A DNA stretch of 64,000 nucleotides. It comes from Amorphochlora amoebiformis (lineage: Eukaryota; Cercozoa; Chlorarachniophyceae). Shown piece by piece: positions 8,731-47,112 of this stretch; position 1 is the first letter of the stretch; every line of letters starts with the position of its first letter. The notes under the pieces are model-generated. The model was not told the DNA's origin, searched no databases, and saw nothing but the letters and a program-made list of their open reading frames with translations. The stretch covers positions 1 through 64,000 of the forward strand of contig BAAHQB010000124.1 in NCBI GenBank assembly GCA_054601695.1. The letters run 5' to 3'. A program made the translations under genes and the position numbers.

Positions 8731-8918
8731 TAACCCTAACCCGACACCCTAACCCTAACCCGACACCCTAACCCTAACCCGACACCTTAACCCGACACCC
8801 TAACCCGACACCCTAACCCTAACCCGACACCCTAACCCTATCCCGACACCCTAAGCCGACACCCTAACCCTATCCCGACACCCTAACCCGACACCCTTAC
8901 CCTAACCCGACACCCTAA
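8731..8918. repeat. Degenerate telomere tract with CCCGACA variants
   Basis: Mixed CCCTAA and CCCGACA units, with occasional CCCTATCCCGACA and CCTAAGCCGACA, in the same orientation as the chromosome end. The variant repeats suggest an old telomere that is no longer maintained, unlike the uniform tracts at 1-230 and 1863-2345. Confidence 0.9.
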
Positions 8919-8944
8919 TGTTGAACGCCGAGGTCGCCTCACTC

Positions 8945-9160
8945 GAGAAACCGTGACCGTGGGTGATGTCACACCGTGACGCAGGGAGGTGTCACACTGT
9001 GACATAGGGTGATGTCGCACCGTGACATAGGGCGAGATACCGTGACATGGGGCGAGACACCGTGACATAGGGCGATGCCACACCGTGACATGGCGTGATG
9101 TCACACCGTTACAGAATATTCTAGAAACGTGACATATCCGTGACATACCGTGATGTCACA
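8945..9160. repeat. GTGACA/TGTCAC minisatellite
   Basis: About ten imperfect copies of a ~20-24 bp unit built on CACCGTGACATAGGGCGA. TGTCAC and GTGACA halves make many local inverted repeats, so the tract could fold. No protein-coding support on either strand. Confidence 0.8.
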
Positions 9161-9165
9161 CCCGG

Positions 9166-9287
9166 TATAGTAACCCGACGCCCTAACACCCTAACTAAAA
9201 GGGCCAATATATATCTATAAACCTAACTCCTAGCCTGTCTCCATATATAGGGTTAATATTCCGACCCTAACCCTAACCCTAACCCAG
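9166..9287. repeat. Decayed subtelomeric-unit fragment with telomere remnants
   Basis: GGCCAATATATATCTATAAACCTAACTCC and the TCTCCATATATAGGGTTAATATT that follows align, with substitutions, to the end of the 444 bp unit (compare 958-1023). It is bracketed by CCCTAAC remnants at 9168-9195 and 9263-9287. It is the innermost telomere-related sequence and marks the proximal border of the subtelomere. Confidence 0.75.
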
Positions 9288-9570
9288 TTTACTAGACCCA
9301 GTCATTTATCTAGTTTATGATTTAGATTAAAAAAGCTTTTTGTTAGATCGAGTACTAGTTTGAATTTGGGCTGTCTATGATCGTATTTGTATTAGCTAGA
9401 TTTTCCTGCGCATTAGTCTTCAACTTAAAATTCCAGAGCCAAAGGTGTGCTTGCATGCTCTAAGGAATTATGACAATAACGAAAATGAATTAGACAAGAT
9501 TTTTTAAGTCGAAAATTTTGTGAGAGCTGTAGATTTCAAACAAGATCAATCAATTACTTGTATTTAAGCG
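9288..9570. other. Unique AT-rich sequence proximal to the subtelomere
   Basis: Non-repetitive AT-rich DNA with several TCTAGTTTA/TTTAGATTA-like words. No convincing ORF, splice pattern or RNA gene seen. Confidence 0.5.
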
Positions 9571-9616
<46 letters not shown>

Positions 9617-10020
9617 GTGTATATATAATATATATATATATACATAAATATATATATATATATAAATATAATACATACATATAAACATATATATATATAT
9701 ATATATATGTATATACATACATATATACATATACACATATAATATAATTATATATATATATATATATATATGTATATAATACATATATATATATATATAT
9801 GTATACACACACACACACACACATACATACATATATATATAATATATATATATATATAATATATATATATATATAATACTCTTATATATATATACATATA
9901 TATACACACACACATATACACACACATATATATATATATGTATATATATTTTTATATATATACAATATATATATGTATATATATATATATATATATATGT
10001 GTATGCATGAATACATATTG
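9571..10020. repeat. (TA)n / (CA)n microsatellite block
   Basis: Almost pure TATA with short CACA and ACAT interruptions. The Tyr-Ile open frames here are repeat translations. Confidence 0.95.
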
Positions 10021-10190
10021 ATGTTGGATCAACGGTATGGATAACAGCGCCTCAATGAGTAGACTAGTCGATATCAATATTCAGAGTACAGTAACATAGT
10101 CATTGATACTGGAGATCGCTGGAGATCCTGGATATGTCTGGAGACCGCCTCACCCCGCACTACCGAGTAGTACGGGGCTTTGAATTTATT
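10021..10190. repeat. Dispersed repeat, copy A
   Basis: Contains CTGGAGATCGCTGGAGATCC, then ACCGCCTCACCCCGCACTACC and GTACGGGGCTTTGAA. Related to the sequence at about 10715-10860 at the same word order, so the pair is a diverged dispersed repeat. No coding potential recognised. Confidence 0.5.
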
Positions 10191-10335
10191 TTTTGACATC
10201 ACGTTATGCTATACTCACTCAAACTTCCATTGCCTTCAAACGCAACGTAATATGTGTATTTATGTACACATAAATCTATATATATATCTATATCTTTATA
10301 TATGTGTATATTTTATGTGTATCTTTCTCAAATAC

Positions 10336-10390
<55 letters not shown>

Positions 10391-10459
10391 GTATGTATGC
10401 ATATATATGTAGATACAGATGTATATAGAATTTCAATGTAATACACACACATGTATGTA

Positions 10460-10503
<44 letters not shown>

Positions 10504-10544
10504 TGTATACATATATGTATGTATATATAGACATATGTATATGC

Positions 10545-10596
<52 letters not shown>

Positions 10597-10637
10597 TATA
10601 TATTATATATATATATATATATATACATATAAATACT

Positions 10638-10681
<44 letters not shown>

Positions 10682-10714
10682 GCACATTATCGTTAGAGCA
10701 ACAATATAAATGAC
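10191..10714. repeat. (TA)n microsatellites with short unique islands
   Basis: TATA/CATA/GTAT runs separated by brief unique patches near 10200-10260 and 10420-10450. No gene seen. Confidence 0.9.
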
Positions 10715-10930
10715 TTGAGAGGACGCGGCTCGATATATGAAACGCTGGAGATCCCAAAGATTGCTGGAGATCGCCTCATCCTGTACTATTTGATACTGTC
10801 CGGAACTACCCGGTCCACCAGTAGAAACGGGGCTCAGATTACTATAAGGCAACGTAAGTCATGTCACGCTCCAAAAAACATCCCGAAGGTTCGAGGGCAC
10901 GGCACGTAGCATTGGAAGATTCTAAGCGCA
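10715..10930. repeat. Dispersed repeat, copy B, and flank
   Basis: CGCTGGAGATCCC, GCTGGAGATCGCCTCATCC and AACGGGGCTCAGA follow the same order as copy A at 10021-10190. Followed by about 70 bp of unique sequence. Confidence 0.5.
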
Positions 10931-10949
10931 CATACTCAGTTTGCCCCAC

Positions 10950-11185
10950 CTCAGTCAGTCATAATCCAAGTGGAGTCATCCAAGTGGCATGATCCAAATG
11001 ACATAATCTAGGCATAATCCAAGTGGCAGACATAATCCAAGTGGCATGGTCCAAGTGGCATGGTCCAAGCGGCATAATCCAAGTGGCATGGTCCAAGTGG
11101 CATAATCCAAGTGTCAGACATAATCCAAGTGGCAGACATAATCCAAGTGGCGTGATCCAAGTGGCATACATAATCCAAACCGATT
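10950..11185. repeat. CATAATCCAAGTGG minisatellite
   Basis: At least fifteen copies of a ~14-22 bp unit (CATAATCCAAGTGG with optional CAGA or GGTCC variants), head to tail. Confidence 0.9.
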
Positions 11186-11635
11186 TCAAACAAACCTGGA
11201 TTCGGTCTAAATTACCACTGCGCTACAAGTGTTGATTGCCTACTACCGTACCATCGCTAGCCCGGACCGGACTACCGCCTACTTGGATCGCTACGATAAC
11301 ATTTCATGTGTCTATGTATGTGTGTACGTTTTGCATTTGTAATATCCAACCTGTGCGCTTTCGGTGAGAAATCGGTCAACGAGCCTATATTTACACACAC
11401 GCACACACACAAACACACATGTTTACACACACATAGACACATAAACACAAAATTAAGTTATATTTACATTCACACACACACACAACCAACCATCATCCAT
11501 ATTTAAACTACATTTACACATACACCAGAATATTTGCAATACATATATATATATACATATATATATATATATGTATATATACATGTATTTATACATATAA
11601 ATGCATATGTATCAGTATATATCTACAACATATAC

Positions 11636-11678
<43 letters not shown>

Positions 11679-11754
11679 TTGCAACTTCAATTATATATAT
11701 ATATATCTATACACACACACACATATATATATGTATATAGATATACACATATAC

Positions 11755-11797
<43 letters not shown>

Positions 11798-12040
11798 TAT
11801 ATATATATACATATATATAATATATGTGTGTGTGTGTACACTCCATTCATACCAAAGAGTCTCATGAAGACTAGGCTACACATCCTTGTATGTACACAAA
11901 GGCAGAGCCAGACTAACAATTTACTCACTCACAAGGATTCAATTACTTTGCTATAAAAGTTCTATATGCGATAAGTTCCCGGTGACCCCATTATTCTCAC
12001 TTAGGTACCTAACGAGGAACGATCAAGCTTTGAACGATAT
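11186..12040. other. Gene-free interval with CA and TA repeats
   Basis: Unique patches at 11186-11395 and 11870-12040 are separated by (CA)n at about 11395-11520 and (TA)n/(TG)n at 11530-11845. No frame with protein-like composition or matching splice sites was found. Confidence 0.6.
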
Positions 12041-12340
12041 TGGAATTCCTTACATCCCTCATTTGGGATATCAGGCTTGGAATTCCTTACATCCCTCATT
12101 TTGGGCTACCAGGCTTGGAATTCCTTACATCCCTCATTTTGCTACGTTAGGTATGGAATTCCTTACAACTCTCATTTCCCATGTCAGGCTGGAATTCCTT
12201 ACATTTCTCATTTTCCTATGTCAGGCTTGGAATTCCTTACATTTCTCATTTTCCTATGTCAGGCTTGGAATTCCTTACATTTCTCATTTTTCTATGTCAG
12301 GCTTGTAATTACTTACATCCCTCATTTTCCATAGGAAAAT
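12041..12340. repeat. GGAATTCCTTACAT minisatellite (~38 bp, 8 units)
   Basis: Eight consecutive units of GGAATTCCTTACATCCCTCATTTT followed by a variable (C)TATGTCAGGCTT tail; the last unit is more diverged. It stays open in more than one frame but encodes only its own repeat. Confidence 0.93.
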
Positions 12341-12364
12341 TAGGCCTGGAAAGTATACATACAA

Positions 12365-12420
<56 letters not shown>

Positions 12421-12627
12421 GTAATATACATATGTATACCATATATTTCCACATATTTTCGCATCTTAAATTTGTCGTATACTGGTTTGTTACCTGCCGT
12501 TAATTCTGATGTCAAAAGTGGGGATCTTGTTTATACCACGAAGACTCGACTTCTACGTGCACACAAACGCATCACCACAATAATATATACTATATTAATT
12601 AATATATGTCTTGAAAGAACATAAGTT

Positions 12628-12704
<77 letters not shown>

Positions 12705-12926
12705 ATATGTATAAATCTGCACATTTATAGATGTACATACATATAGATATGCATACAAATATATATATATATACATATATATATATAAATATATATATAT
12801 ATGTATATATTCATATTTATATTTAATATACATAAATACGTAAATCTATATATATATATATATACATGAAAACATATTTATATTACGAAAAGACAAAATT
12901 TGCATTTGTTGATTGAAAAATGAGTA
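12341..12926. repeat. (TA)n microsatellites with one unique patch
   Basis: TATA/CATA runs with a unique patch at about 12430-12620. That patch has an open plus frame with protein-like composition but no recognisable domain and no neighbouring exon, so it is not called a gene. Confidence 0.7.
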
Positions 12927-13086
12927 TGTTGTCTCGACGTGAAGTTTTTACACACGTGAATTGTAAATACCATATATCGTTAATATCGGCGAGAATGAAA
13001 TCGACTTATGTTGTCTCGACATGAAGTTTTTATATACAAGAATTGTAAATACCATATCGTTAATATCGGCGAGAATGAAATCGACT
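12927..13086. repeat. Tandem duplication (~80 bp, 2 copies)
   Basis: ATGTTGTCTCGACGTGAAG through GAGAATGAAATCGACTT is present twice, with a few substitutions in the middle. Confidence 0.88.
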
Positions 13087-13776
13087 TCTCGGTTTTTCTT
13101 CGTCATCTTATATATGGATATCTCATCACATCTTATATATATATATATACATGTATTGCGCATGCTTAGAACAAGGATATTCTTCGTCATCTTATATATG
13201 GATACGTCATCTAATCTTATATATGTATATGTGTATGCGCATGTTTAGAACAAGGATATTCTTCGTCATCTTATGTCATCTAATCTTATATACATGTATA
13301 TGTGTATGCGCATGTTTAGAACAAGGATATTCTTCGTCATCTTATATATGGATATGTCATCTAATCTTATATACATGTATATTTGTATGCGCATGTTTAG
13401 AACAAGGATATTCTTCGTCATCTTATGTACGGATATGTCATCTTACATACATGCATAGTGTATGCGCATGTTTAGAACAAGAATTTTCTTCGTCACCTTA
13501 TATATGGATATCTGTTCTTATTCATGTATATGTGTATGATACACAATCATATACACATATAAGATGGCGAGGAATATCTTGTTTTAAGCATGTACAATGT
13601 ACATACACATCGTACATGTTTAGAACAAGGATATTTTTCGTCATCGTATACATGTATATGTATATGTATATGTGTATGTACATTGTAACTGTTTAGAACA
13701 AGGATACTCTTCGTCATCTTATATGTGTATATGTACGTTTACATGTGTATGTACATTTCCCATGTTTAGGACAAGG

Positions 13777-13780
<4 letters not shown>
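13087..13780. repeat. AGAACAAGGATATTCTTCGTC minisatellite (~75 bp, about 8 units)
   Basis: Each unit has TGTTTAGAACAAGGATATTC, TTCGTCATCTTATATATGG and a TATATGTGTATGCGCA spacer. Unit length varies with the AT part. The repetitive open frames simply follow the repeat. Confidence 0.9.
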
Positions 13781-13840
<60 letters not shown>

Positions 13841-13883
13841 TACTGAAGCATATATATGTATGTAATATATATATGTAAATATA

Positions 13884-13935
<52 letters not shown>

Positions 13936-14157
13936 GATATATATATTTACATATATATATTATATACATATATATGCTTCAGTATATATGTACTTTTCCA
14001 TACATGTATTGCAGCAATTAAATGTCGTTTGAAAAAAGGGTTGTAGCATGTAGACATATGTGCAAGCACTTGTACATGTGAATATTGCTCCATACCCGAC
14101 GGCCATTTTATTAGTAATAATAATACCACTATAGACGTTGTATAACTCCTTACTTTG
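13781..14157. repeat. (TA)n block and short unique flank
   Basis: TATA to about 13990, containing an inverted pair around TGCTTCAGTATATA / TATACTGAAGCATA (about 13840 and 13975), then unique sequence to 14157. No gene seen. Confidence 0.7.
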
Positions 14158-14965
14158 TCTCCAAAAACAGACAGGTGAGGTGTTGTTGTTGTGTCGTGTG
14201 TAACCCATAAGGGTAAGGGAAGGCTGACTACTACTAGTGTGATATATATGGTATGTAGCTCAAAAACAGACAGGTGAGGTGTTGTTGTTGTGTCGTATGT
14301 ACCCCATAAGGGTAAGGGACTGTAAGTGTGATATGTATGGTATGTAGCTCAAAAACAGACAGGTGAGGTGGTGTTGTTGTGTCGTATGTACCCCATAAGG
14401 GTAAGGGACTGTTAGTGTGATATGTATGGTATGTAGCTCAAAAACAGACAGGTGAGGTGGCGTTGTTGTGTCGTATGTACCCCATGACTGTTAGTATGAT
14501 AGGTATGATATGTAGCTCAAAAATAGACAGGTGAGGTGTTGTTGTTGTGTCGTGTGTACCCCATAAGGGTGAGGGATGGCTGTTACTGTGATATGTATAT
14601 ATCCCCATAATGTGTGGTTGTTAGTGTGATATGTATGTATGTCCATAAGAGACGTGTATGTACCCCCATAAGAGACAAGTGTTAGTGTGATATGCATGCA
14701 TCCCCATAGCAAACGGGTGTTATTGTCATACGTATGTACCCCATAAGAGACTGGTGTTAGTGTGATATGCGTGTATCCCCATAAGAGAAGGCTGTTGTGG
14801 GATATGTATGTGCCCCCATAAGAGGCGCTGTTTGTGTGATATGTGTGCACCCATAGGAGACGGTGTTAGTGTCATATGTATGTATCCCCATAATAGACGC
14901 TGTTAGTGTCATATGTATGTACCCCCAGTTAGTGTGATATGTATGTACCCCCATAAGAGACGGAA
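14158..14965. repeat. ACAGACAGGTGAGG and CCCCATAAGAGA minisatellites
   Basis: About five ~90 bp units (AAACAGACAGGTGAGGTG, GTTGTGTCGTATGTACCCC, AAGGGTAAGGGA, TGTGATATGTATGG) run to about 14590. They pass into about ten shorter 30-45 bp units on GTGTGATATGTATGTACCCC that reuse the second half of the longer unit. Confidence 0.9.
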
Positions 14966-15013
14966 GAAGCGAAAGACATGAGTGACAAAAAGGCGACGAA
15001 TATTCCACGAACG

Positions 15014-15420
15014 TCATGCCTGATCAAGTTACTGTACTCAACAAACCAAACGCACGAACGTCATGCCTGATCAAATTACAGTACTCAACAAACCAAACGC
15101 CTCATCAGATTACAATACTCAACAAACCAAACGCCTCATCAGCTTATAATACTCAACAAACCAAACGCCTCATCAAAGTGGAATACTCAAAAAACCAAAC
15201 GTCTCATCTTAGTAGAATACTCAACAAACCACACTCCTAATGCAGCTAGACTAGAGGAAAAAAAAAACGCCTAATGAGATTACAATGCACAGCAAACGAC
15301 CTGCCTACATCACTGCAACTCTTTGCCTATATCACTGCAACTCTTTGCCTATATCACTGCAACTCTTTGCCTATATCACTGCAACTCTTCCCCAATGAGA
15401 TTACAATGCTCAGCAAAAAC
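15014..15420. repeat. Two adjacent minisatellites (ACTCAACAAACCAAACG; CTGCAACTCTTTGCC)
   Basis: 15014-15240 holds six ~40 bp units on ACTCAACAAACCAAACGCCTC. 15290-15390 holds four ~22 bp units on TGCAACTCTTTGCCTATATC, flanked on both sides by an ATGAGATTACAATGC sequence. Confidence 0.88.
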
Positions 15421-15786
15421 ATTCCTATCACTGCAACTGTTCTCATCAAACAAAGAAAATGCCTAAATACATCCAAGTATACAAACAAGCACACGCTAGA
15501 AAGTAATGAACAATAGTGAACAAACGATAAAGCTATGAAGCATACTCAAGCAAACACTCCTACCAACAATTCAAACATCGATACGCACAACAATACAATG
15601 TACATACCAATTTAAATATCAAATATGAATATATATATGTATGTATATATATATATATGTATATGTATAGATGTGTATGTAAGAATATTGAACTGTTTTC
15701 GTTTCGTTGTTGCCTCTTGAGCATAGAATTCGAAACTTCACTCTCCAGGCCCTTATCTAAATAAACACACGTCTTTTTTAATTTTT

Positions 15787-15822
<36 letters not shown>

Positions 15823-15836
15823 AATATAAAAATGTA

Positions 15837-15872
<36 letters not shown>

Positions 15873-15936
15873 TAATATAAAAATGTACAAACACACACAC
15901 ACACATATGTGTATATATTATACTTATCATATACAT

Positions 15937-15992
<56 letters not shown>

Positions 15993-16149
15993 GTGTGTGT
16001 GTATATATGTGTGTGAATACCTATGTGTATGTATGTTGTGTATGTATATGTGTGTGTATGTGTATGTATATGTGTGTATATGATGTGTGTGCGTGAATGT
16101 GCTGAATGCAACGGTAGTCGAGTGTGTTTGAATGTCATACAATCGAGAG
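15421..16149. other. Microsatellite-rich interval with one possible minus-strand exon
   Basis: Mostly TA, CA and TG repeats. About 15702-15755 on the minus strand reads as a candidate exon: ATTTAG acceptor, then a charged stretch DKGLESEV..LKRQQRNEN, then a GTTCAATA donor. No adjoining exon could be connected, so it stays unassigned. Confidence 0.35.
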
Positions 16150-17586
<1,437 letters not shown>

Positions 17587-17839
17587 ACCACCCGAAACCG
17601 AACACGAGAACCCGCCGCACCCAGGCGGCGCATCGGATGTGGACACGTGCCTTTTTCCGACAGACACGTGGAGGGCGGAACCCAGGTAGCGTGATGTTAG
17701 GAGACTTCCGATGATATTTGGGGAGAATCGCCTTAATGGATGAAGGGATAGACCAGCAATTTGGCAGGTGACCTGAGGCGACAGAACCCCACGTTCGCGA
17801 AACCGCCTCGAGCCTGGTGGTGTGACATATCTCGGAAAC
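17587..17839. promoter_or_regulatory. Putative bidirectional promoter interval
   Basis: 253 bp of relatively GC-rich, non-repetitive DNA separates two divergent predicted start codons. It contains CACGTG at about 17672 and CACGTG-like words nearby. No TATA element is placed convincingly. The role is inferred from gene arrangement only, and it shrinks if the minus-strand gene starts further upstream. Confidence 0.35.
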
Positions 17840-33611
<15,772 letters not shown>

Positions 33612-33955
33612 GTAGGTAACCGAAACGCCAACCCTCGAACCGCTAGATCCGGATCAATCCGGATGGCTAGAATGGTATTCTAGATATTGCTCAAAATATT
33701 ACTTAAGGGGAATCGGAATACGGAACAGCCACCGTCTAGACCCTTAGCTATGTATTTACGATGTGCTCGTATTCCAAACCTGTACTAGATGTACCGGCGC
33801 AACTCCCCGGTATACAATTACGGTATACCGATGTGTCGATAATTTGATTCTGATGATATCAATTGATTAAACCTAGCTAGCTAGTACAATATCTAGAATC
33901 TAGAGAATATATTCTGATGAATTATATGTCAGCACTGCACTCTATACATATCTAG

Positions 33956-33991
<36 letters not shown>

Positions 33992-34675
33992 TATAATATA
34001 GGCATAATGTGATAGTACTAGAGTATACTATGATATCGATGAGATAGATGTAGATGTATATACAAATATATCTAGTATATATATGTTCATATGTATATAT
34101 ATATAATCTAGATAATATATCAATATATATAAATATATATATTTTCTTTGTATAATACTCTTGTAACTTCATTCTTGATATATATCTAGTGTATATAGCA
34201 GATGTATGTATACAGTGCACACACACATATATATCTAGTATATATATATACATAAAAAAAAAAAATATTCTCTATCTGGTCTATGGGATACGATGATCAC
34301 ACTTTTGTAACTAAGTATCCCACAACGATATATATGCCTTCCACAATCTAGACAATTCTCATAATCTTGAACTGACGTGAACTTGATTTTACGAAAACTT
34401 GAACATGTGCTAGTGCGCGAATATTTACTAGATTTACCTCTACGAGTACTGAATTCGAGATGAGGGTACAGAGTATCCGGTATTGCCTTAGCCAAACAGG
34501 GGGATTGCTAGGCTGGGGGAAAGAGATTTGGAAGTAGTGCATCTCTTGTACTCGAAGCACAGCTAGATAGCTCTTACTACGGACTGGAAGTCGAGCTGGT
34601 ATGAACATTGATTCATCAACGGTTGAAGCAACCTACTAGTGCCACAACAGCTACGGTACCGTGCGCTAATATCTA

Positions 34676-34719
<44 letters not shown>

Positions 34720-35053
34720 ATATGCGTTGCCACATGATGATGAAGGGTGGTTCCGGATATAAGAAAAGATACACGTGGAAGATGAATTGGAGATAGACAC
34801 ACGCAGAGGGTAGACGCTGAGAGTAGATTGTACGGGTGACGGTGTAGACGATATAAGCAGCAGTTGTGATCCAGATCCTTTCGCTGTTACCAACAACGAT
34901 TTTCTCCTTCATCTGATGTCCCCCTTAACCTGGCTAGTTGCACGCGCCTCATGTCGAATTGATTCCTATGTATACATACATAAATTTATATCAATACATA
35001 CATGTACGTATGATATATAATACATACATATATATATATATATATTACATACC

Positions 35054-35106
<53 letters not shown>

Positions 35107-35166
35107 TCTTTATATATTAATTATATATTTCTACATCTTTATATTTTGTATATATGTACATATTAT

Positions 35167-35209
<43 letters not shown>

Positions 35210-35299
35210 TATATATATATATATATCCTATATATACATGTACATTTCCACATTTGTTATTATTGTATATGTTGATTAAATGAATTAAAACTGGTGGTA
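33612..35299. other. Convergent intergenic interval
   Basis: Lies between the 3' ends of the EF-hand gene and the ankyrin gene. It holds unique AT-rich DNA with many CTAGA/TCTAG words, TA/CATA runs (33960-34250, 34680-34710, 35020-35230), and a patch near 34485-34545 (TTGCCTTAGCCAAACAG...AAAGAGATTTGGAA) repeated near 46635-46690. No exon chain could be built on either strand. Confidence 0.55.
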
Positions 35300-44639
<9,340 letters not shown>

Positions 44640-44640
<1 letters not shown>

Positions 44641-45521
44641 GTAGTTGAGTTTTAGAGGGTTAGCATGTGTAAAGGACCGATCCTCGGCAATATTGGGGCT
44701 GCCGTTGTTAGGAGCTGGAAAGCAATTGTTAGAGGTTTTCGATGCATTGTTAGAGGTTTCCCTGCTTGTGCTAGAGGGCAGCTACAGGGTTTGGAATGCC
44801 CTATTAGAGGGTTTGTACGCATCATTTTCATCTTTTACTTTCGGAAGATTTACATGGCCGATCCGTACCCGCCATTGAACGGATCCGTTTTGGTGTCATA
44901 ACGAGAACTTTGTGAGCGACGCAGAAAGCTGAATGCGTCGTATGTATGTGCATTTTCAAATGTTATCCGACAAAAACTCACATATATCATGATACAATTT
45001 TACCAACAACCCACCGTGTGATGATCTAGATGTTCAAAATTGTTGATAATTGTAATATTGTATACGATCGAATGATAATTGTAATATTGTATACGATCGA
45101 ATGATAATTGTAATATTGTATACGATCGAATGATAATTGTAATATTGTATACGATCGAATGATAATTGTAATATTGTATACGTTCGAATGATAATTGTAA
45201 TATTGCATACGATCGAATGATAATTGTAATATTGCATACGATCGAATGATAATTGTAATATTGCATACGATCGAATGATAGTTGTAATATTGTATACGAT
45301 CGAAGATCGATGTTGATGCTCGAGATCAGGGATACTGAGTACTGCCCTTCTGGAGTGGAACGTTCGTCCTGAATTCTCACTATATCTCCTGAATTTAGGC
45401 AGCAGAAGGTATCAACGGCACTATAGCTGGTCCCCGCAAAGGTATAGACGAGATTCTCGACTACATACGCTCGATAAAGGTCAGAAATTCATCCAGACCT
45501 TATGGGTAGGATACATCATCA

Positions 45522-45582
<61 letters not shown>

Positions 45583-45959
45583 CGCCATGACTGATGATAT
45601 CTAGTCTATACACTGCACAATTGTGCAATGTATTATATATATATATATATATATATATGTTATACATGTACACTACATAATTGTGTAGTTTTGTGTATGT
45701 GTTTTAACTGTGTTAGAGGTGATCCCAGGTTGTGTGTTAATTGATACAAGTACAATACCGTACGATCAAAACCTCGTGTGTGAGTTATACATTACAAGAG
45801 TGTAATAATTTTGTATACTTTCAATTTAATAGCAATGGCAAATTCATTGGACTGAAGCTTGAGTGGATTAGTCGGAAGGGATTCAATGAATGCATGAATT
45901 ATGACGTCAACTTGCGGATCGTATATGATCGCGCGGAGGCTTTCTCCCAAGTTCCGTAA
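44640..45959 (+). pseudogene. TrhO/rhodanese-like gene fragment
   Basis: The exon 45399-45479 (TTTAG acceptor, AAAG/GTCAGA donor, 27 codons) reads AAEGINGTIAGPRKGIDEIL.., the hallmark of the TrhO (YceA/UPF0176) tRNA-hydroxylation family and related plant STR proteins. About 44820-44870 reads IIFIFYFRKIYMADP, similar to the family N-terminus (FYKFVxIxDP), but I could not splice it cleanly to the motif exon. A frame at 45858-45959, LEWISRKGFNECMN.. to a stop, fits in phase but is not family-like. The rhodanese domain with its catalytic Cys is not found before the next gene, so this looks truncated. A complete gene with exons I missed is the alternative. Confidence 0.5.
45034..45305. repeat. 29 bp satellite (GATAATTGTAATATTGTATACG)
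   Basis: Nine almost identical 29 bp units of ATGATAATTGTAATATTGTATACGATCGA, with TATA to CATA changes confined to the middle units. It includes the palindromic core CGATCG. Confidence 0.95.
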
Positions 45960-46149
45960 TCTCATGTGCTGCCTGTAGCACGGCGAATCGGTGTATCTGG
46001 ACCGATACTCAGTATAGCTCTTCGAATTCCAATCAAGAAGCTAAATATCTCATATTTGTACTTATATGCATACATATTATGTTTATATATATGTATATAC
46101 ATATGTACACATATATTATACATGTAAAATGAAACTTATACATACATAC

Positions 46150-46192
<43 letters not shown>

Positions 46193-46238
46193 GTATATTT
46201 AATTATATTGATATATATAATATATATATATATATATA

Positions 46239-46275
<37 letters not shown>

Positions 46276-47077
46276 ATATATATATATATTATACTAGTAT
46301 ATATATTAATACATGTGTATATATATATGTGTGTGTGTGTGTATATTCATGAATATATCACGGATATGTATGTGATATAACAGTGTCACATGATATATAA
46401 CTATGTATATATAATTGTATATAATTATCTAGAATTATATATAATATTGTAATTTATATAGTATTATATAGATATCTAGATTATCATATATCTAGTATAT
46501 ATATATATATATATATAATATATAATATATATATATATATATATGTATGTATACTATAGTCACGGACCCACGGTACATACATCTAGACATGTACTAGATG
46601 TATACCTAGTGTACTGTTTTGTTTTCTTAAGGTAATCATTGCCTTAGCCAAACAGAGGTTTTCATAAGAGAGAGATTTGGAAAGGTAATTTGCACAATTT
46701 AGTGTACCGTGCTATTAGTACTACTAGTAATCAGCACTTGTAAAATAATTGTACTTTTTACGGGCCGATGATAGTTATACCCGGGCCTCAAATGCCAGTG
46801 TGGCATTGAATAACCATGTACATGACTAGATGATCGAGAATATTCATTGCTGGATAGTAACTGAAGTTCAATCGAATGCTATTATCGTAGAGTCTATCTA
46901 GACTATAACTAGTATAATTCATAGATATTTTTTTTTCTTGATCTAGTGAACAAGTTGATATGAGGTTGTGTGTACTAGTGTTGTGCTAGGATATGTATAT
47001 ACTCTAGATACTAGATATACTAGATCATCTGTGCGAACATCTGTATCTAGATATATGCATATATATATGTATATTAT

Positions 47078-47112
<35 letters not shown>

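Noticed and set aside
9554-11867. Many Tyr-Ile-Tyr-Ile ORFs in TA-rich DNA (also elsewhere in the window)
   Set aside because: (TA)n lacks stops in two frames; these are composition artefacts.
12480-12570. Open plus frame LLPAVNSDVKSGDLVYTTKT.. as an exon
   Set aside because: The composition is protein-like but there is no splice-linked neighbour and repeats lie on both sides.
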